The notes beneath the pieces are model-generated. The model saw only the letters and a list, made by a program, of their open reading frames with translations, searched no databases and was not told the DNA's origin. A program made the translations under genes and the position numbers. From QHBQ01 sp038230695 (GTDB taxonomy: Bacteria > Chloroflexota > Chloroflexia > QHBQ01): a stretch of 6,476 nucleotides of DNA. The stretch lies in the NCBI GenBank assembly GCA_038230695.1, contig JBBRMT010000258.1, forward strand, positions 1 through 6,476, written 5' to 3'. Of this stretch, positions 1 to 6,053 are shown in pieces; positions within the stretch are counted from its first letter, which is position 1, and every line of letters starts with the position of its first letter.

Positions 1-105
1 ACACGGACACTGCCACGAAAGCAAAACGGCGCAGGATGGCTCCTACGCTGCCAGAGGTACTTGTGACAAAAGCCAGAAAGTTGAGGAGCCGGATGCCTTG
101 AAAGA
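1..105 (+). mobile_element. Fragment of a group II intron: reverse transcriptase C-terminus running into the domain V 5' arm
   Basis: Reading from base 2, the frame gives HGHCHESKTAQDGS and then CDKSQKVEEPDALK. The HxHCH stretch resembles the last part of the HNH endonuclease domain of group II intron-encoded reverse transcriptases. In some of these proteins the frame runs on into domain V, giving an EEP-type tail. At DNA level bases 86-104 (gagccggatgccttgaaag) look like the 5' arm and apical GAAA of a domain V hairpin. The matching 3' arm (expected near ...gcacgtccggttc) does not follow, because a second intron begins at 106, and it is not found after that intron either. The rest of this element lies upstream of the window. 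I infer a broken outer intron. Identification is from remembered family patterns. Confidence 0.5.
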
Positions 106-370
106 GTGCGCCATGTCACGCATTGAGGAATTGCCAGCGTAGCTGGTCGCAGTTCAGGGTCAATGACTGCGAGGCGAAGAACTAACCCGAACCCGAAAGG
201 GCGACGGAACAACAGCCTGTTACTAAAGCGGAGAACCGCCGAAGATGTGTGCGCGGTGGCTCTGCCACGCCTGCCCAAGATGGTTAAAGCTAAACTGCTT
301 GAACCCCAGTACCCAGCGGTGGAACCGCACACCCCTCGGTAGCACGTCTGTACACCGAGGCCACTGGTAG

Positions 371-395
371 CTACGGATACGACTTTCGTCTGTAG
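371..395 (+). other. Candidate EBS1 stem-loop of the inner intron, pairing with IBS1 at 99-104
   Basis: A 7-bp stem (ctacgga with tctgtag, one G-U) closes an 11-base loop, tacgactttcg. The loop bases ctttcg (383-388) can pair with tgaaag (99-104), just upstream of the intron start, giving five Watson-Crick pairs and one G-U. That is the geometry of EBS1-IBS1 target recognition. A105 between the pairing and GTGCG stays unpaired, so the match is good but not perfect. It supports both the intron's 5' boundary and insertion into the domain V-like sequence at 86-104. Confidence 0.42.
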
Positions 396-638
396 AACAC
401 CCTGACCAGCGGGCGATAAGTAGCGAACTCATTCAAGGGTACGAACAGGAAACCTAAGCTGGGCTAGAGACGTTCCTCAGTGACGGAACATGGGATTGCC
501 TAAAGGGGGCGACCCCCAAGGCAACGGAGTGTCCATAGTAGTCGGGGGGGCAACGACCCACCAGGGCAAGCGGGAGAGCCGCTTACAGGGCGAAGGGACA
601 CAGGTAGCTAGATGAACAGCGACTGAGAGGTACGCGAG

Positions 639-710
639 ATGCGAACAGCCGAAGCAGTGCTGAACATCATTCGAGCGCGAGGCCGTAATGGGCCAAAGCT
701 AACGAAATAA
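639..710 (+). pseudogene. N-terminal stub of the intron-encoded reverse transcriptase/maturase
   Basis: An ATG at 639 opens a 23-codon frame, MRTAEAVLNIIRARGRNGPK and then LTK, ending in TAA at 708-710. The first 16 or so residues resemble the start of one lineage of group II intron reverse transcriptases, which begin MRxAExVLxIIRERG. It sits where domain IV, the usual home of the intron protein, should be. After the RGR motif the similarity stops and domain IV/V-like RNA sequence follows, so nearly the whole reverse transcriptase, maturase and endonuclease is gone. I infer an internal deletion that left the ribozyme ends. A 23-residue product would have no enzymatic function. Confidence 0.5.
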
Positions 711-744
711 CTACTGGCGAGCTGCTTGACACGAAAACGGTCAC

Positions 745-861
745 GAGCAGTTCTGCGGAAGGCGGTTGGAAAAGTGCTGAAAAGCAACTCGCTGGCCGCC
801 TATCCTACCGCACGTCCGGCCCCAAGCGGGGGAAAGCCTGTAAGGGCTTACCTATCGCTAT
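745..861 (+). other. Abnormal domain V region and domain VI of the inner intron
   Basis: A normal domain V is a 34-base hairpin with a GNRA loop. Here the possible 5' arm gagcagttctgcgg (745-758) pairs over tgcgg/ccgca with the arm starting at 808, but the two are separated by a 49-base insert instead of a tetraloop. The insert folds into its own hairpin: ggcggttgg (761-769) with ctggccgcc (792-800), capped by tgct-GAAA-agca. The rest of the lower stem pairs poorly. Domain VI follows as aagcc/ggctt (834-838 and 845-849), with A850 as candidate branch point before cctatc. Either this is an unusual extended domain V or the 5' arm was lost when the protein gene was deleted; the second seems likelier. 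Confidence 0.4.
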
Positions 862-944
862 AGGGTACTTCACTAAAGGTCTGAGCCTGGTGGAACGCTA
901 AGTGCTTAAGTCCAGATTGACTTGCAGTGGTTAAGACTAAAAAC

Positions 945-949
945 AGGAG
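945..949 (+). promoter_or_regulatory. Ribosome binding site of the cyclase gene
   Basis: AGGAG lies nine bases before the ATG at 959. An in-frame TAA at 938-940 means the protein cannot start further upstream, so this site and start are well fixed. In the 97 bases between the intron end and the ATG I see a -35-like TTGACT at 917-922 but no convincing -10 at proper spacing. The promoter is unresolved, and transcription may enter through the intron. Confidence 0.75.
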
Positions 950-958
950 ATAACTGGC

Positions 959-3900
959 ATGGGTGACGAGCAGGGACATCTTGAGCAGGCAATCGATCAT
1001 CTTGAGGCACAACGTATTATCCTGGGTGACAATATAGTAAATTCTGCAATTGAAGCATTGCAAGAAAAGCTGGTGGCAACCAGAACCGCAGCTAACCCCC
1101 ACCGCAAGCAGGTCACCATCTTCTTTGCCGACATCTCCCGTTTCACCTCAATCGCTGAATTGATGGATGCTGAAGAACTCAGTGACATCATCAACGAATT
1201 GTGGGCTCGGCTTGATCAGGTCATAATTGAAGCTGGCGGCACGATCGACAAGCACATTGGCGATGCGGTGATGGCCGTATTTGGCGCCCCTACTACCAAT
1301 GAAGACGACCCAATGCAGGCGGTGCATTGTGCGCTGAGGATGCAATCGGCACTGGCTGAGTTCCAGGTGCAAAGACCTACTGCGATTCAAGATCACCCCT
1401 TTGCCAAGCTCGGTATTCGCATCGGTATTAGTACCGGCCCGGTGGTTATGACCAGCGTAGGCTCGAAACACGAATACACTGCAATGGGTGCCACTGTCAA
1501 CCTGGCCGAGCGTTTGCAGCAAGCTGCCCCTTCCGGCGGCATTCTCATCTGCCAGGATACCTACTTGCAAGTTCGAGGTCTTTTTCAGGTCGAGCGCGCT
1601 CAACATCTAAAGCTGAAGGGTAAACCTGGCTGGGTGGCTGCCTATTTGGTGAGAGCAGAGAAGCCAATACTTCTCCGTACTAGCAACCGGGGTATGCGAG
1701 GTCTGAAAACCAGCATGATTGGGCGCGACCGCGAACTTTTGCTACTTCAATCCACATTCCAGAACGTGACTGCGGGCCGGGGTAGTGACTTGATTACGGT
1801 GATTGCTGAAGCTGGTATGGGCAAGTCGCGCCTGCGCCGTGAGTTCGAGAGCTGGCTCGACCGAACTGGCACTCCTACTTGGATATTCTCCGCTATGACC
1901 TTCAGGCAGATGATTGGCCTGCCATATTCTTTGGTGCGCGAGTTGTTCGCATCCTACTTCTCCATCCGCGACAGCGACGCATCGGAGGTGGCATATACCA
2001 AGCTGGAGCAAGGTTTCACTGCGCTAATTGGTGAAAGAGGAGTAGAAGGGGCGCGCAGCATTGGCTCCTCGATTGGCATAACTAGCGCAACCAGCGCACC
2101 GGCGGCTACCGAGATCAATGCACGCGAGATTAGGGACAATGCCTTTCGAGCGGCTGCTTCATTCTTCATCACCCTTGCCGCAACCCAACCAGTAGTTTTG
2201 ATACTAGACGATCTTCAATGGGCCGACGAAGGTTCGCTTGACTTCATCGAGTACCTCAGCGCCGCGCTTGATACCAATGCAGTGCTGATCGCCTGCTTCG
2301 CCCGTCCCATCCTTTTCGAGCGTTGCCCAGGCTTCGGCACTGCTAGTGATGGTCAGCGCCTCGCTCTCTCACCACTGACATCAGCGGATAGTCGGGCGCT
2401 GGTTAGCGATATCCTCCGCCGGGTAGCCGATCTACCGCTCACTCTACTGAACTTCATCGTGGAGCGGGCTGAAGGCAATCCTTTCTATATCGAAGAGCTG
2501 ATTAAGAATATTATTGAGGATGGGGTGATCGTCAGGGCTGAGAACGGTTGGCAGGTCATCGTCGAAAACCTTGACGAAGAGCGTATCCCTGCCACACTGA
2601 CCGGGGTACTACAGGCCCGCCTTGATAGTCTACCCCCGCTTGAGCGCGCGGTAATGGAGCGGGCCTCAGTAATAGGCAAGGTGTTCTGGGATGGGGCAGT
2701 GGCGCGGCTGAGTGCAACGAGTAGCCGCAGCGTTATCCATACAGCCCTGAAAAACCTGGAGAGCAAAGAACTTATCTATCGGCATGACCATTCCGACTTC
2801 ACAGGTAATGAGGAATACAGTTTCAAGCATATAATCCTGCGCGACGTTACTTATGAAGGGGTGCTACGCAAGATGCGGCGCGCCTACCACGCGCAGGTGG
2901 TGCAGTGGCTTATCGAGCAGAGTGGTGAGCGGGCGGCAGAGTATGCTGGTTTGATTGGTGAACACTATGAGCAAGCCGAGCAGCGCATAATGGCAACCCA
3001 TTGGTACATTAAAGCGGCAGAGCAGGCGCAGAATAGTTATGTAGATGAGATAGCGATCAGTTACTACCAACGGGCGCAGTGGCTACTTCCCGAGACCCAA
3101 GAGCATCAAGCCGCGCACATAGCGGTTTATGAGGGTTTGGGTACCATCTACAAAAATCAGGCCCGCTTCCATGAAGCGGTCGACGCTTACTTTAGCATGA
3201 TTCAGGCAGCAATGCTACTTCAGGATGAGGAGAAACAGGTTGGGGCCTGGCTGGGTATGGCTTTCGCCCAGGACGAACTAGGCGATCACCATGCCTCGCT
3301 AAAGAGCGTGACTAAAGCTGAGGAGATTGCCCGCCGCACAGGTAGTGAGGCCGTGCTAGCTAGGGCGCTGCACGGCAAAGGCTGGGTGCTTCAACTACTG
3401 GGTAGCATGGATGCGGCAGAGGAGCTAGGTAGAGAAGCGCTAAGTCTTTGCGAAGGGATGGCGAATCATTCACTGATGGTAAGCTGTTGCAACTTGCTGG
3501 CAACTATCTGCACTGCGCGCGGGGACTATGAACGGGCGATCTACTGGTTTGAGCAGTGCCTTACCATAGTGCGGGGGCTCGGAGCGATGTCCCGGCTGCC
3601 CATCACGCTCAGCAACCTGGGTGAAGCAAAATTGAGTCTGGGTCAGGCTATTAACGCTAGTGAGTTGTTTAGTGAAGCGCTCACCGTAGCGCGAGACATA
3701 GGAAGCCGTCGCGCCGAGCTAACCGCACTGATTAACCAGGGTCGGGCGCAGCTGGCCCTAACCAAATACGACGTGGCCGAGGCAAACTTGCGGGCGGCGA
3801 TTGACCTGGCTGGCACCGAACCGCCCCCCTTTCTGGTCATCGCCTACGCTGCTCTCAGCGAGTCGCTACTTGCGCAGGGTGGTTCAGCGCAAGCTTTGGA

Positions 3901-4201
3901 AGTCGCCCTAGCTGGGTTTGCTCTGGGCCAGGGGACGAAGGGCTGGGAGTTCATCGCCCCCGCCTGGATGACGCTGGGTATGGTTGCAAGCCATATGGGT
4001 GCGCCCCTAACTCTAGATGGCCGCAGTGTAGCTGCGGCAGAACTATTCGCTGAGGCGGTCAGCATCTACCAGAGGGTGGGGATGAAGTCTGAAGCCAGGT
4101 TGGCGCTAGGACGCTGGGCTGAACACGAGCAGGCCAGCGGCAACCACGAATATGCCACACAACTGCGCCACGAAGCCGCAGAACTCGCTTTTAGGCCGTG
4201 A
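959..4201 (+). CDS. Class III nucleotidyl cyclase - STAND/AAA ATPase - TPR protein, soluble adenylyl cyclase-like
   Basis: This 1080-residue cytoplasmic protein has no signal peptide or membrane segment. Residues 1-45 form a helical lead-in. Residues 50-230 are a class III cyclase domain with metal-binding Asp58 (FADIS) and Asp102 (HIGDAVM), base-contacting Lys98, and transition-state Asn181 and Arg185. The second base-specifying position, usually Asp, is Thr174, the class IIIb pattern of ATP-using cyclases, some of which respond to bicarbonate. I therefore infer cAMP synthesis by a homodimer. Residues 254-520 are a STAND-type ATPase with Walker A AEAGMGKS (283-290, Ala in place of the first Gly) and Walker B VVLILDDLQWAD (412-423). 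A GNPFYIEEL motif follows (506-514). Residues 545-655 resemble the helical linker of such ATPases (FKHIILRDVTYEGVL). TPR-like repeats fill about 660-1076 and probably bind a partner or inducer. This is the domain order of mammalian soluble adenylyl cyclase with one cyclase domain instead of two. The frame is intact and looks functional. The input signal is unknown. Confidence 0.93.
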   Translation: MGDEQGHLEQAIDHLEAQRIILGDNIVNSAIEALQEKLVATRTAANPHRKQVTIFFADISRFTSIAELMDAEELSDIINELWARLDQVIIEAGGTIDKHIGDAVMAVFGAPTTNEDDPMQAVHCALRMQSALAEFQVQRPTAIQDHPFAKLGIRIGISTGPVVMTSVGSKHEYTAMGATVNLAERLQQAAPSGGILICQDTYLQVRGLFQVERAQHLKLKGKPGWVAAYLVRAEKPILLRTSNRGMRGLKTSMIGRDRELLLLQSTFQNVTAGRGSDLITVIAEAGMGKSRLRREFESWLDRTGTPTWIFSAMTFRQMIGLPYSLVRELFASYFSIRDSDASEVAYTKLEQGFTALIGERGVEGARSIGSSIGITSATSAPAATEINAREIRDNAFRAAASFFITLAATQPVVLILDDLQWADEGSLDFIEYLSAALDTNAVLIACFARPILFERCPGFGTASDGQRLALSPLTSADSRALVSDILRRVADLPLTLLNFIVERAEGNPFYIEELIKNIIEDGVIVRAENGWQVIVENLDEERIPATLTGVLQARLDSLPPLERAVMERASVIGKVFWDGAVARLSATSSRSVIHTALKNLESKELIYRHDHSDFTGNEEYSFKHIILRDVTYEGVLRKMRRAYHAQVVQWLIEQSGERAAEYAGLIGEHYEQAEQRIMATHWYIKAAEQAQNSYVDEIAISYYQRAQWLLPETQEHQAAHIAVYEGLGTIYKNQARFHEAVDAYFSMIQAAMLLQDEEKQVGAWLGMAFAQDELGDHHASLKSVTKAEEIARRTGSEAVLARALHGKGWVLQLLGSMDAAEELGREALSLCEGMANHSLMVSCCNLLATICTARGDYERAIYWFEQCLTIVRGLGAMSRLPITLSNLGEAKLSLGQAINASELFSEALTVARDIGSRRAELTALINQGRAQLALTKYDVAEANLRAAIDLAGTEPPPFLVIAYAALSESLLAQGGSAQALEVALAGFALGQGTKGWEFIAPAWMTLGMVASHMGAPLTLDGRSVAAAELFAEAVSIYQRVGMKSEARLALGRWAEHEQASGNHEYATQLRHEAAELAFRP

Positions 4202-4262
4202 GTTTTGGTTTCCACAGAGATGACGAAGATATGAGAATATAGCCACCCTGCTTCTTGGCGAC

Positions 4263-4624
4263 ATAAGTGCAATGGAGGATCTCACCGACATTCGGAAGCG
4301 GGTCAAGCATCGTCGCCAGCAACGCCGCGCCATGTCGAATTGGAGCTTATACCAACCGCCTCGGCCTTGTCCTCGACAAAGCCTTGCAGTTGGTATAAGC
4401 GTTCAGTATGTAGATGCCAGATACAGTAGTCAAGAGTGTCTCCGTTGCGGATATATCTCAAAGGCTAACCGCCCTTGTCAGAGTGAGTTCAAGTGTAAGC
4501 AATGCGGGTATCAACTAAATGCCGACTTGAAGGCAGCCCGCACCCAGGCTTTGCGTGTTATATGCGCTTCCAGTGGGCCGAGGTAAAGCAGCCTATCGTC
4601 TCAGCTAGTCACAAGACTGCCTAA
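4263..4624 (+). pseudogene. tnpB: C-terminal remnant of a TnpB (IS200/IS605-family) RNA-guided nuclease
   Basis: The frame from 4263, with its longest ATG-started part at 4272-4586 (104 residues), shows MEDLTDIRKRV, the region of the second RuvC catalytic acid (Glu2). It continues with NWSLYQ, QYVDARYSSQ, a complete zinc ribbon CLRCG (Cys56, Cys59) and CKQCG (Cys75, Cys78), and NADLKAA with the third RuvC acid (Asp85). TnpB is normally about 400 residues; the N-terminal two thirds, including the first RuvC Asp, is absent. The stop at 4584 looks premature: from 4562 another frame reads WAEVKQPIVSASHKTA to a stop at 4622-4624, like a TnpB tail, which implies a frameshift near 4560. Residues 29-40 (PPRPCPRQSLAV) do not resemble the usual LRxFIxYKAxxA segment although the spacing is kept. 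No plausible ribosome binding site precedes it. I regard it as dead. Confidence 0.85.
4345..4400 (+). repeat. 56-base nested palindrome inside the tnpB remnant
   Basis: A perfect 12-bp inverted repeat, gcttataccaac (4345-4356) and gttggtataagc (4389-4400), encloses a second hairpin, ggccttgt (4363-4370) with acaaagcc (4376-4383), with one mismatch. The arms also encode plausible TnpB residues (SLYQ on the left, VGIS on the right), so the repeat is at least partly native coding sequence. Spacing between the flanking TnpB motifs matches my memory of intact proteins, which argues against a simple insertion. It could be chance, a gene-conversion product or a small palindromic repeat. Confidence 0.6.
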
Positions 4625-4651
4625 GGGTATTAGTCGCAAGTTAAGGTTTTT

Positions 4652-4863
4652 AGGGGTTTGTCAAGAGCAAATCCGGCCAGTTTTGCATCAGATGCTCGGT
4701 TTACCGCCTGTAGTATGGAGACCGCACCGCCCTAATCGGCAACATCAAACGAAAGCGCAGGGGCAACCACTACTGCCCTCTGCCGCTGGGTCGCCACCGC
4801 TGCTGATCGTCACGCACAAAGCCAAGCATCTTTGTTGATGCTGGCAAAACTTGACAAATCTCT
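4652..4863. repeat. Segment bounded by imperfect 14-bp inverted repeats
   Basis: Bases 4652-4665 (aggggtttgtcaag) and 4850-4863 (cttgacaaatctct) are inverted copies with 12 of 14 matches, the inner nine perfect. They enclose 212 bases holding a possible transposase scrap (4664-4806) and a hairpin, gccaagcatc with gatgctggc (4821-4845). The layout suggests a decayed insertion sequence or MITE. I see no clear target duplication outside the repeats. Confidence 0.4.
4664..4806 (+). pseudogene. Possible fragment of a DDE transposase (IS1634-like), frameshifted
   Basis: Frame 4664-4732 reads SDARFTACSMETA. After a one-base shift, frame 4732-4803 reads ALIGNIKRKRRGNHYCPLPLG up to a TGA at 4804, where the initial Ala includes the base assumed lost. 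Joined, these resemble the conserved block of IS1634-type DDE transposases, in which a VGDxKM...ETRA..I motif is followed by GxYYLCPLP. Only about 45 codons are present and the match is from memory, so both the family name and the coding origin are tentative. Its place inside an inverted-repeat-bounded segment supports a mobile-element origin. Confidence 0.33.
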
Positions 4864-4900
4864 GATTTCCTTAACTTGGCACTGATAGGCTAAGGGATAA

Positions 4901-4931
4901 TGCCTATGCCTTCAGGCGTGGGTACTTTACT
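4901..4931 (+). mobile_element. Right-end hairpin of an IS200/IS605-type element, probable omega-RNA 3' end
   Basis: tgcctatgcc (4901-4910) pairs with ggcgtgggta (4915-4924) around a TTCA loop, giving ten pairs including three G-U, followed by ctttact. This form, CCTATGSS-loop-SSCGTGGGTAnTTTACT, is typical of subterminal right-end hairpins in IS605-group elements that carry tnpB, where it is also the 3' end of the guide-RNA scaffold. It lies about 280 bases beyond the tnpB tail, further than usual, with the inverted-repeat segment in between. I infer the element ends near 4931. Confidence 0.55.
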
Positions 4932-5096
4932 TAGCAATGACAGGTTATTTCTGTGAGCATAGAGTAGCGAGGATATGTGATGGCTCGTACAGATCAATTA
5001 GCAACCAGATCACCGGTGAGACAAACATAATAGGCGCGGCTCTTACACATTGCCTCCACCTATAGCTACTTACCTCCAATAGGAAGAACTATTTAC

Positions 5097-5228
5097 ATGA
5101 ATGATGAACTAGAGGCTAATAAAGTTGAGCCAGGTATGACAACATTAGCAAATTACTATACCCCATCTTATGCTATATCGATGCTCAAAACCAGGTACAC
5201 TGCAGTGCATCAACTATATCACTGCTGA
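5097..5228 (+). CDS. Unrecognised 43-residue reading frame
   Basis: ATG at 5097 is preceded by AGGAAG (5081-5086), ten bases away, a reasonable ribosome binding site. The product starts MNDELEANKVEPGMTTLANY and ends AVHQLYHC. It is mixed polar and aromatic, with no signal peptide, membrane segment or family I recognise. It overlaps the small frame at 5170. The surrounding DNA is more AT-rich than the cyclase gene. It may be a real small protein, the start of a gene broken by a frameshift, or chance. Confidence 0.25.
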   Translation: MNDELEANKVEPGMTTLANYYTPSYAISMLKTRYTAVHQLYHC

Positions 5229-5292
5229 TTGCCAATATTCAGCAAAATTTGCTATTTATGGTAATCGGTGGTACAATCATTGTGTTGCTTGA
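5170..5292 (+). CDS. Unrecognised 40-residue cysteine-containing reading frame
   Basis: The frame from ATG 5170 to TGA 5290 reads MLYRCSKPGTLQ, then CINYITADCQYSAKF and GNRWYNHCVA. Four cysteines (5, 13, 21, 38) and a C-terminal His-Cys hint at a small metal-binding knuckle, but the spacing fits no family I know. No ribosome binding site precedes it. It overlaps the 5097 frame in a different phase, so the two might be halves of one frameshifted gene. Coding status is doubtful. The remaining bases of the gap, 4932-5096, show nothing I can support. Confidence 0.15.
   Translation: MLYRCSKPGTLQCINYITADCQYSAKFAIYGNRWYNHCVA
5249..5277 (+). promoter_or_regulatory. Sigma70-type promoter, probably for the first response regulator
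   Basis: TTGCTA (5249-5254, four of six consensus matches), a 17-base spacer and TACAAT (5272-5277, five of six) make the best promoter in the window. Transcription would begin near 5284, leaving a leader of about 170 bases before the ATG at 5455. That leader contains a short hairpin, tccc-cttt-ggga, within cctatcccctttgggagagc (5315-5334), and no recognisable riboswitch. Confidence 0.5.
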
Positions 5293-5454
5293 GACTTAAG
5301 TGATTGTTTCTTTTCCTATCCCCTTTGGGAGAGCTTAGGGTGAGAAGCGATACTGGTAGGGCAAGATGCGGCTGTCGGCACATCAGCTCGTCCGGTTCCT
5401 GCGTAACCACCCATCTGTTCACCCAGCCTACGACCATAAGATAGGAAAAGAACA

Positions 5455-5889
5455 ATGGCAAAGCACATCCTCGTTGTCGGTGACGACCCCACGCTACTCC
5501 AGCAAATAGACAAGGTCCTCACTGCTGCTGGCTACATCATAACCACCCAGACCCATACCACCTACAAACCCGAAGAAGCCCGCCACGTTCACGCTATCCT
5601 GGTGGTGGTTGATCGCACCCCAGATGATGATATTACCATCTGGCAGACTGTGCAGCGGATGAGGCTGGACCGCATCATGATGCATCTACCTCTGATCATC
5701 TGCACTGACCTAGAGCCGGATGTCCGCGAGACCAACTATTACGAAAGACGGCACATCATCTTCGTGCAGAAACCCTTTGAAGACGGCGGACTGCTTGATG
5801 CGGTGAACTCCACGCTAAGTAATCTGCCCATAAAGCCCCTGGCGCCACTGAGCATTAGATTGGTCGCATTAGCCCTGGCCGCTCTTTAG
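5455..5889 (+). CDS. Single-domain response regulator (receiver only) with an altered acidic pocket
   Basis: This 144-residue protein is one receiver domain with a short tail. The phosphoacceptor is Asp53 (ILVVVDRTPDD), the switch Thr is Thr84 (LIICT) and the conserved Lys is Lys106 (QKPF). The N-terminal acidic pair that binds magnesium is normally Asp-Asp after the first strand (VVDD); here it is Gly9-Asp10 (LVVGDD), so one ligand is lost and phosphorylation may be weakened or changed. There is no DNA-binding or enzymatic output domain. The last 20 residues (LAPLSIRLVALALAAL) are hydrophobic and unlike a normal receiver end. The start is supported by AGGAAAAG (5443-5450), four bases before the ATG. 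It is a paralogue of the next gene, sharing LTAAGY, LPLIICT and KPF at matching positions. It probably takes part in a phosphorelay or acts by protein contact; the partner kinase is not in view. Confidence 0.88.
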   Translation: MAKHILVVGDDPTLLQQIDKVLTAAGYIITTQTHTTYKPEEARHVHAILVVVDRTPDDDITIWQTVQRMRLDRIMMHLPLIICTDLEPDVRETNYYERRHIIFVQKPFEDGGLLDAVNSTLSNLPIKPLAPLSIRLVALALAAL

Positions 5890-5918
5890 AGTCTAGTGCG
5901 ATCGTCGCGTTCGTCGGT

Positions 5919-5943
5919 GTCCTGGTAGAATACTTCCAGGGAC
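5919..5943 (+). other. Hairpin in the 230-base gap between the two response regulators
   Basis: gtcctgg (5919-5925) pairs with ccagggac (5936-5943), with one bulged G, 30 bases after the first regulator's stop. No run of T follows, so it is not a standard intrinsic terminator, though it could protect or end the transcript. Confidence 0.3.
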
Positions 5944-6053
5944 GTTGTGTCGCCCCCGGAGATGGTAGTGCGGTGGCAGCACAGAGCTTGAACTAGCCGT
6001 TCGGGAGGCGGTAGTCGCCAAAATTACATAAACCTGGCCGATGGGGTTATTCT

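Larger units (their letters stand above)
106..861 (+). mobile_element. Group II intron (IIB-like) with its reverse transcriptase deleted
   Basis: The 5' end GTGCGCC matches the group II consensus GUGYG. It is followed by bacterial domain I landmarks: gaattgccag, ctggtcgca, aagaactaaccc, aacagcctgttactaaagcgg. A domain I stem-loop at 371-395 carries a possible EBS1. A nested hairpin at 496-524 (ttgcc/ggcaa enclosing ggggg/ccccc) and the motif ggagtgtccatagtagtc at 525-542 fit domains II-III. The 3' part has a domain V-like 3' arm (ccgcacgtccgg, 808-819) and a domain VI-like hairpin (aagcc/ggctt) leading to cctatcgctat, ending at 861 in AT as expected for AY. The length of about 756 bases fits an intron without its roughly 1.5-2 kb protein gene; only a start stub remains at 639. 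Splicing ability is doubtful because domain V is abnormal. The exact 3' end could be off by a few bases. Confidence 0.72.

Noticed and set aside
223..432. Minus-strand 69-codon frame
   Set aside because: It runs antisense to conserved group II intron domain I structure, which explains the sequence better than coding.
862..900. Outer domain V 3' arm after the inner intron
   Set aside because: Pairing of gggtacttc with ggatgcc needs several mismatches and G-U pairs, so it is not convincing.
848..1102. Minus-strand 84-codon frame across the intron end and cyclase start
   Set aside because: It lies opposite the cyclase start, has no ribosome binding site or family resemblance, and looks like a shadow of the + strand gene. 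The same goes for the other minus-strand frames opposite the cyclase and the first regulator.
4851..4877. TTGACA followed by TAACTT as a promoter
   Set aside because: The spacer is only 15 bases and no -10 fits at 17. The TTGACA is better explained as part of the inverted repeat at 4850-4863.
5859..5996. Open frame overlapping the end of the first regulator, reading SSAIVAFVGVLVEYFQ
   Set aside because: It has no start codon, no ribosome binding site and no recognisable family, and continuity with the regulator would need an unsupported frameshift.
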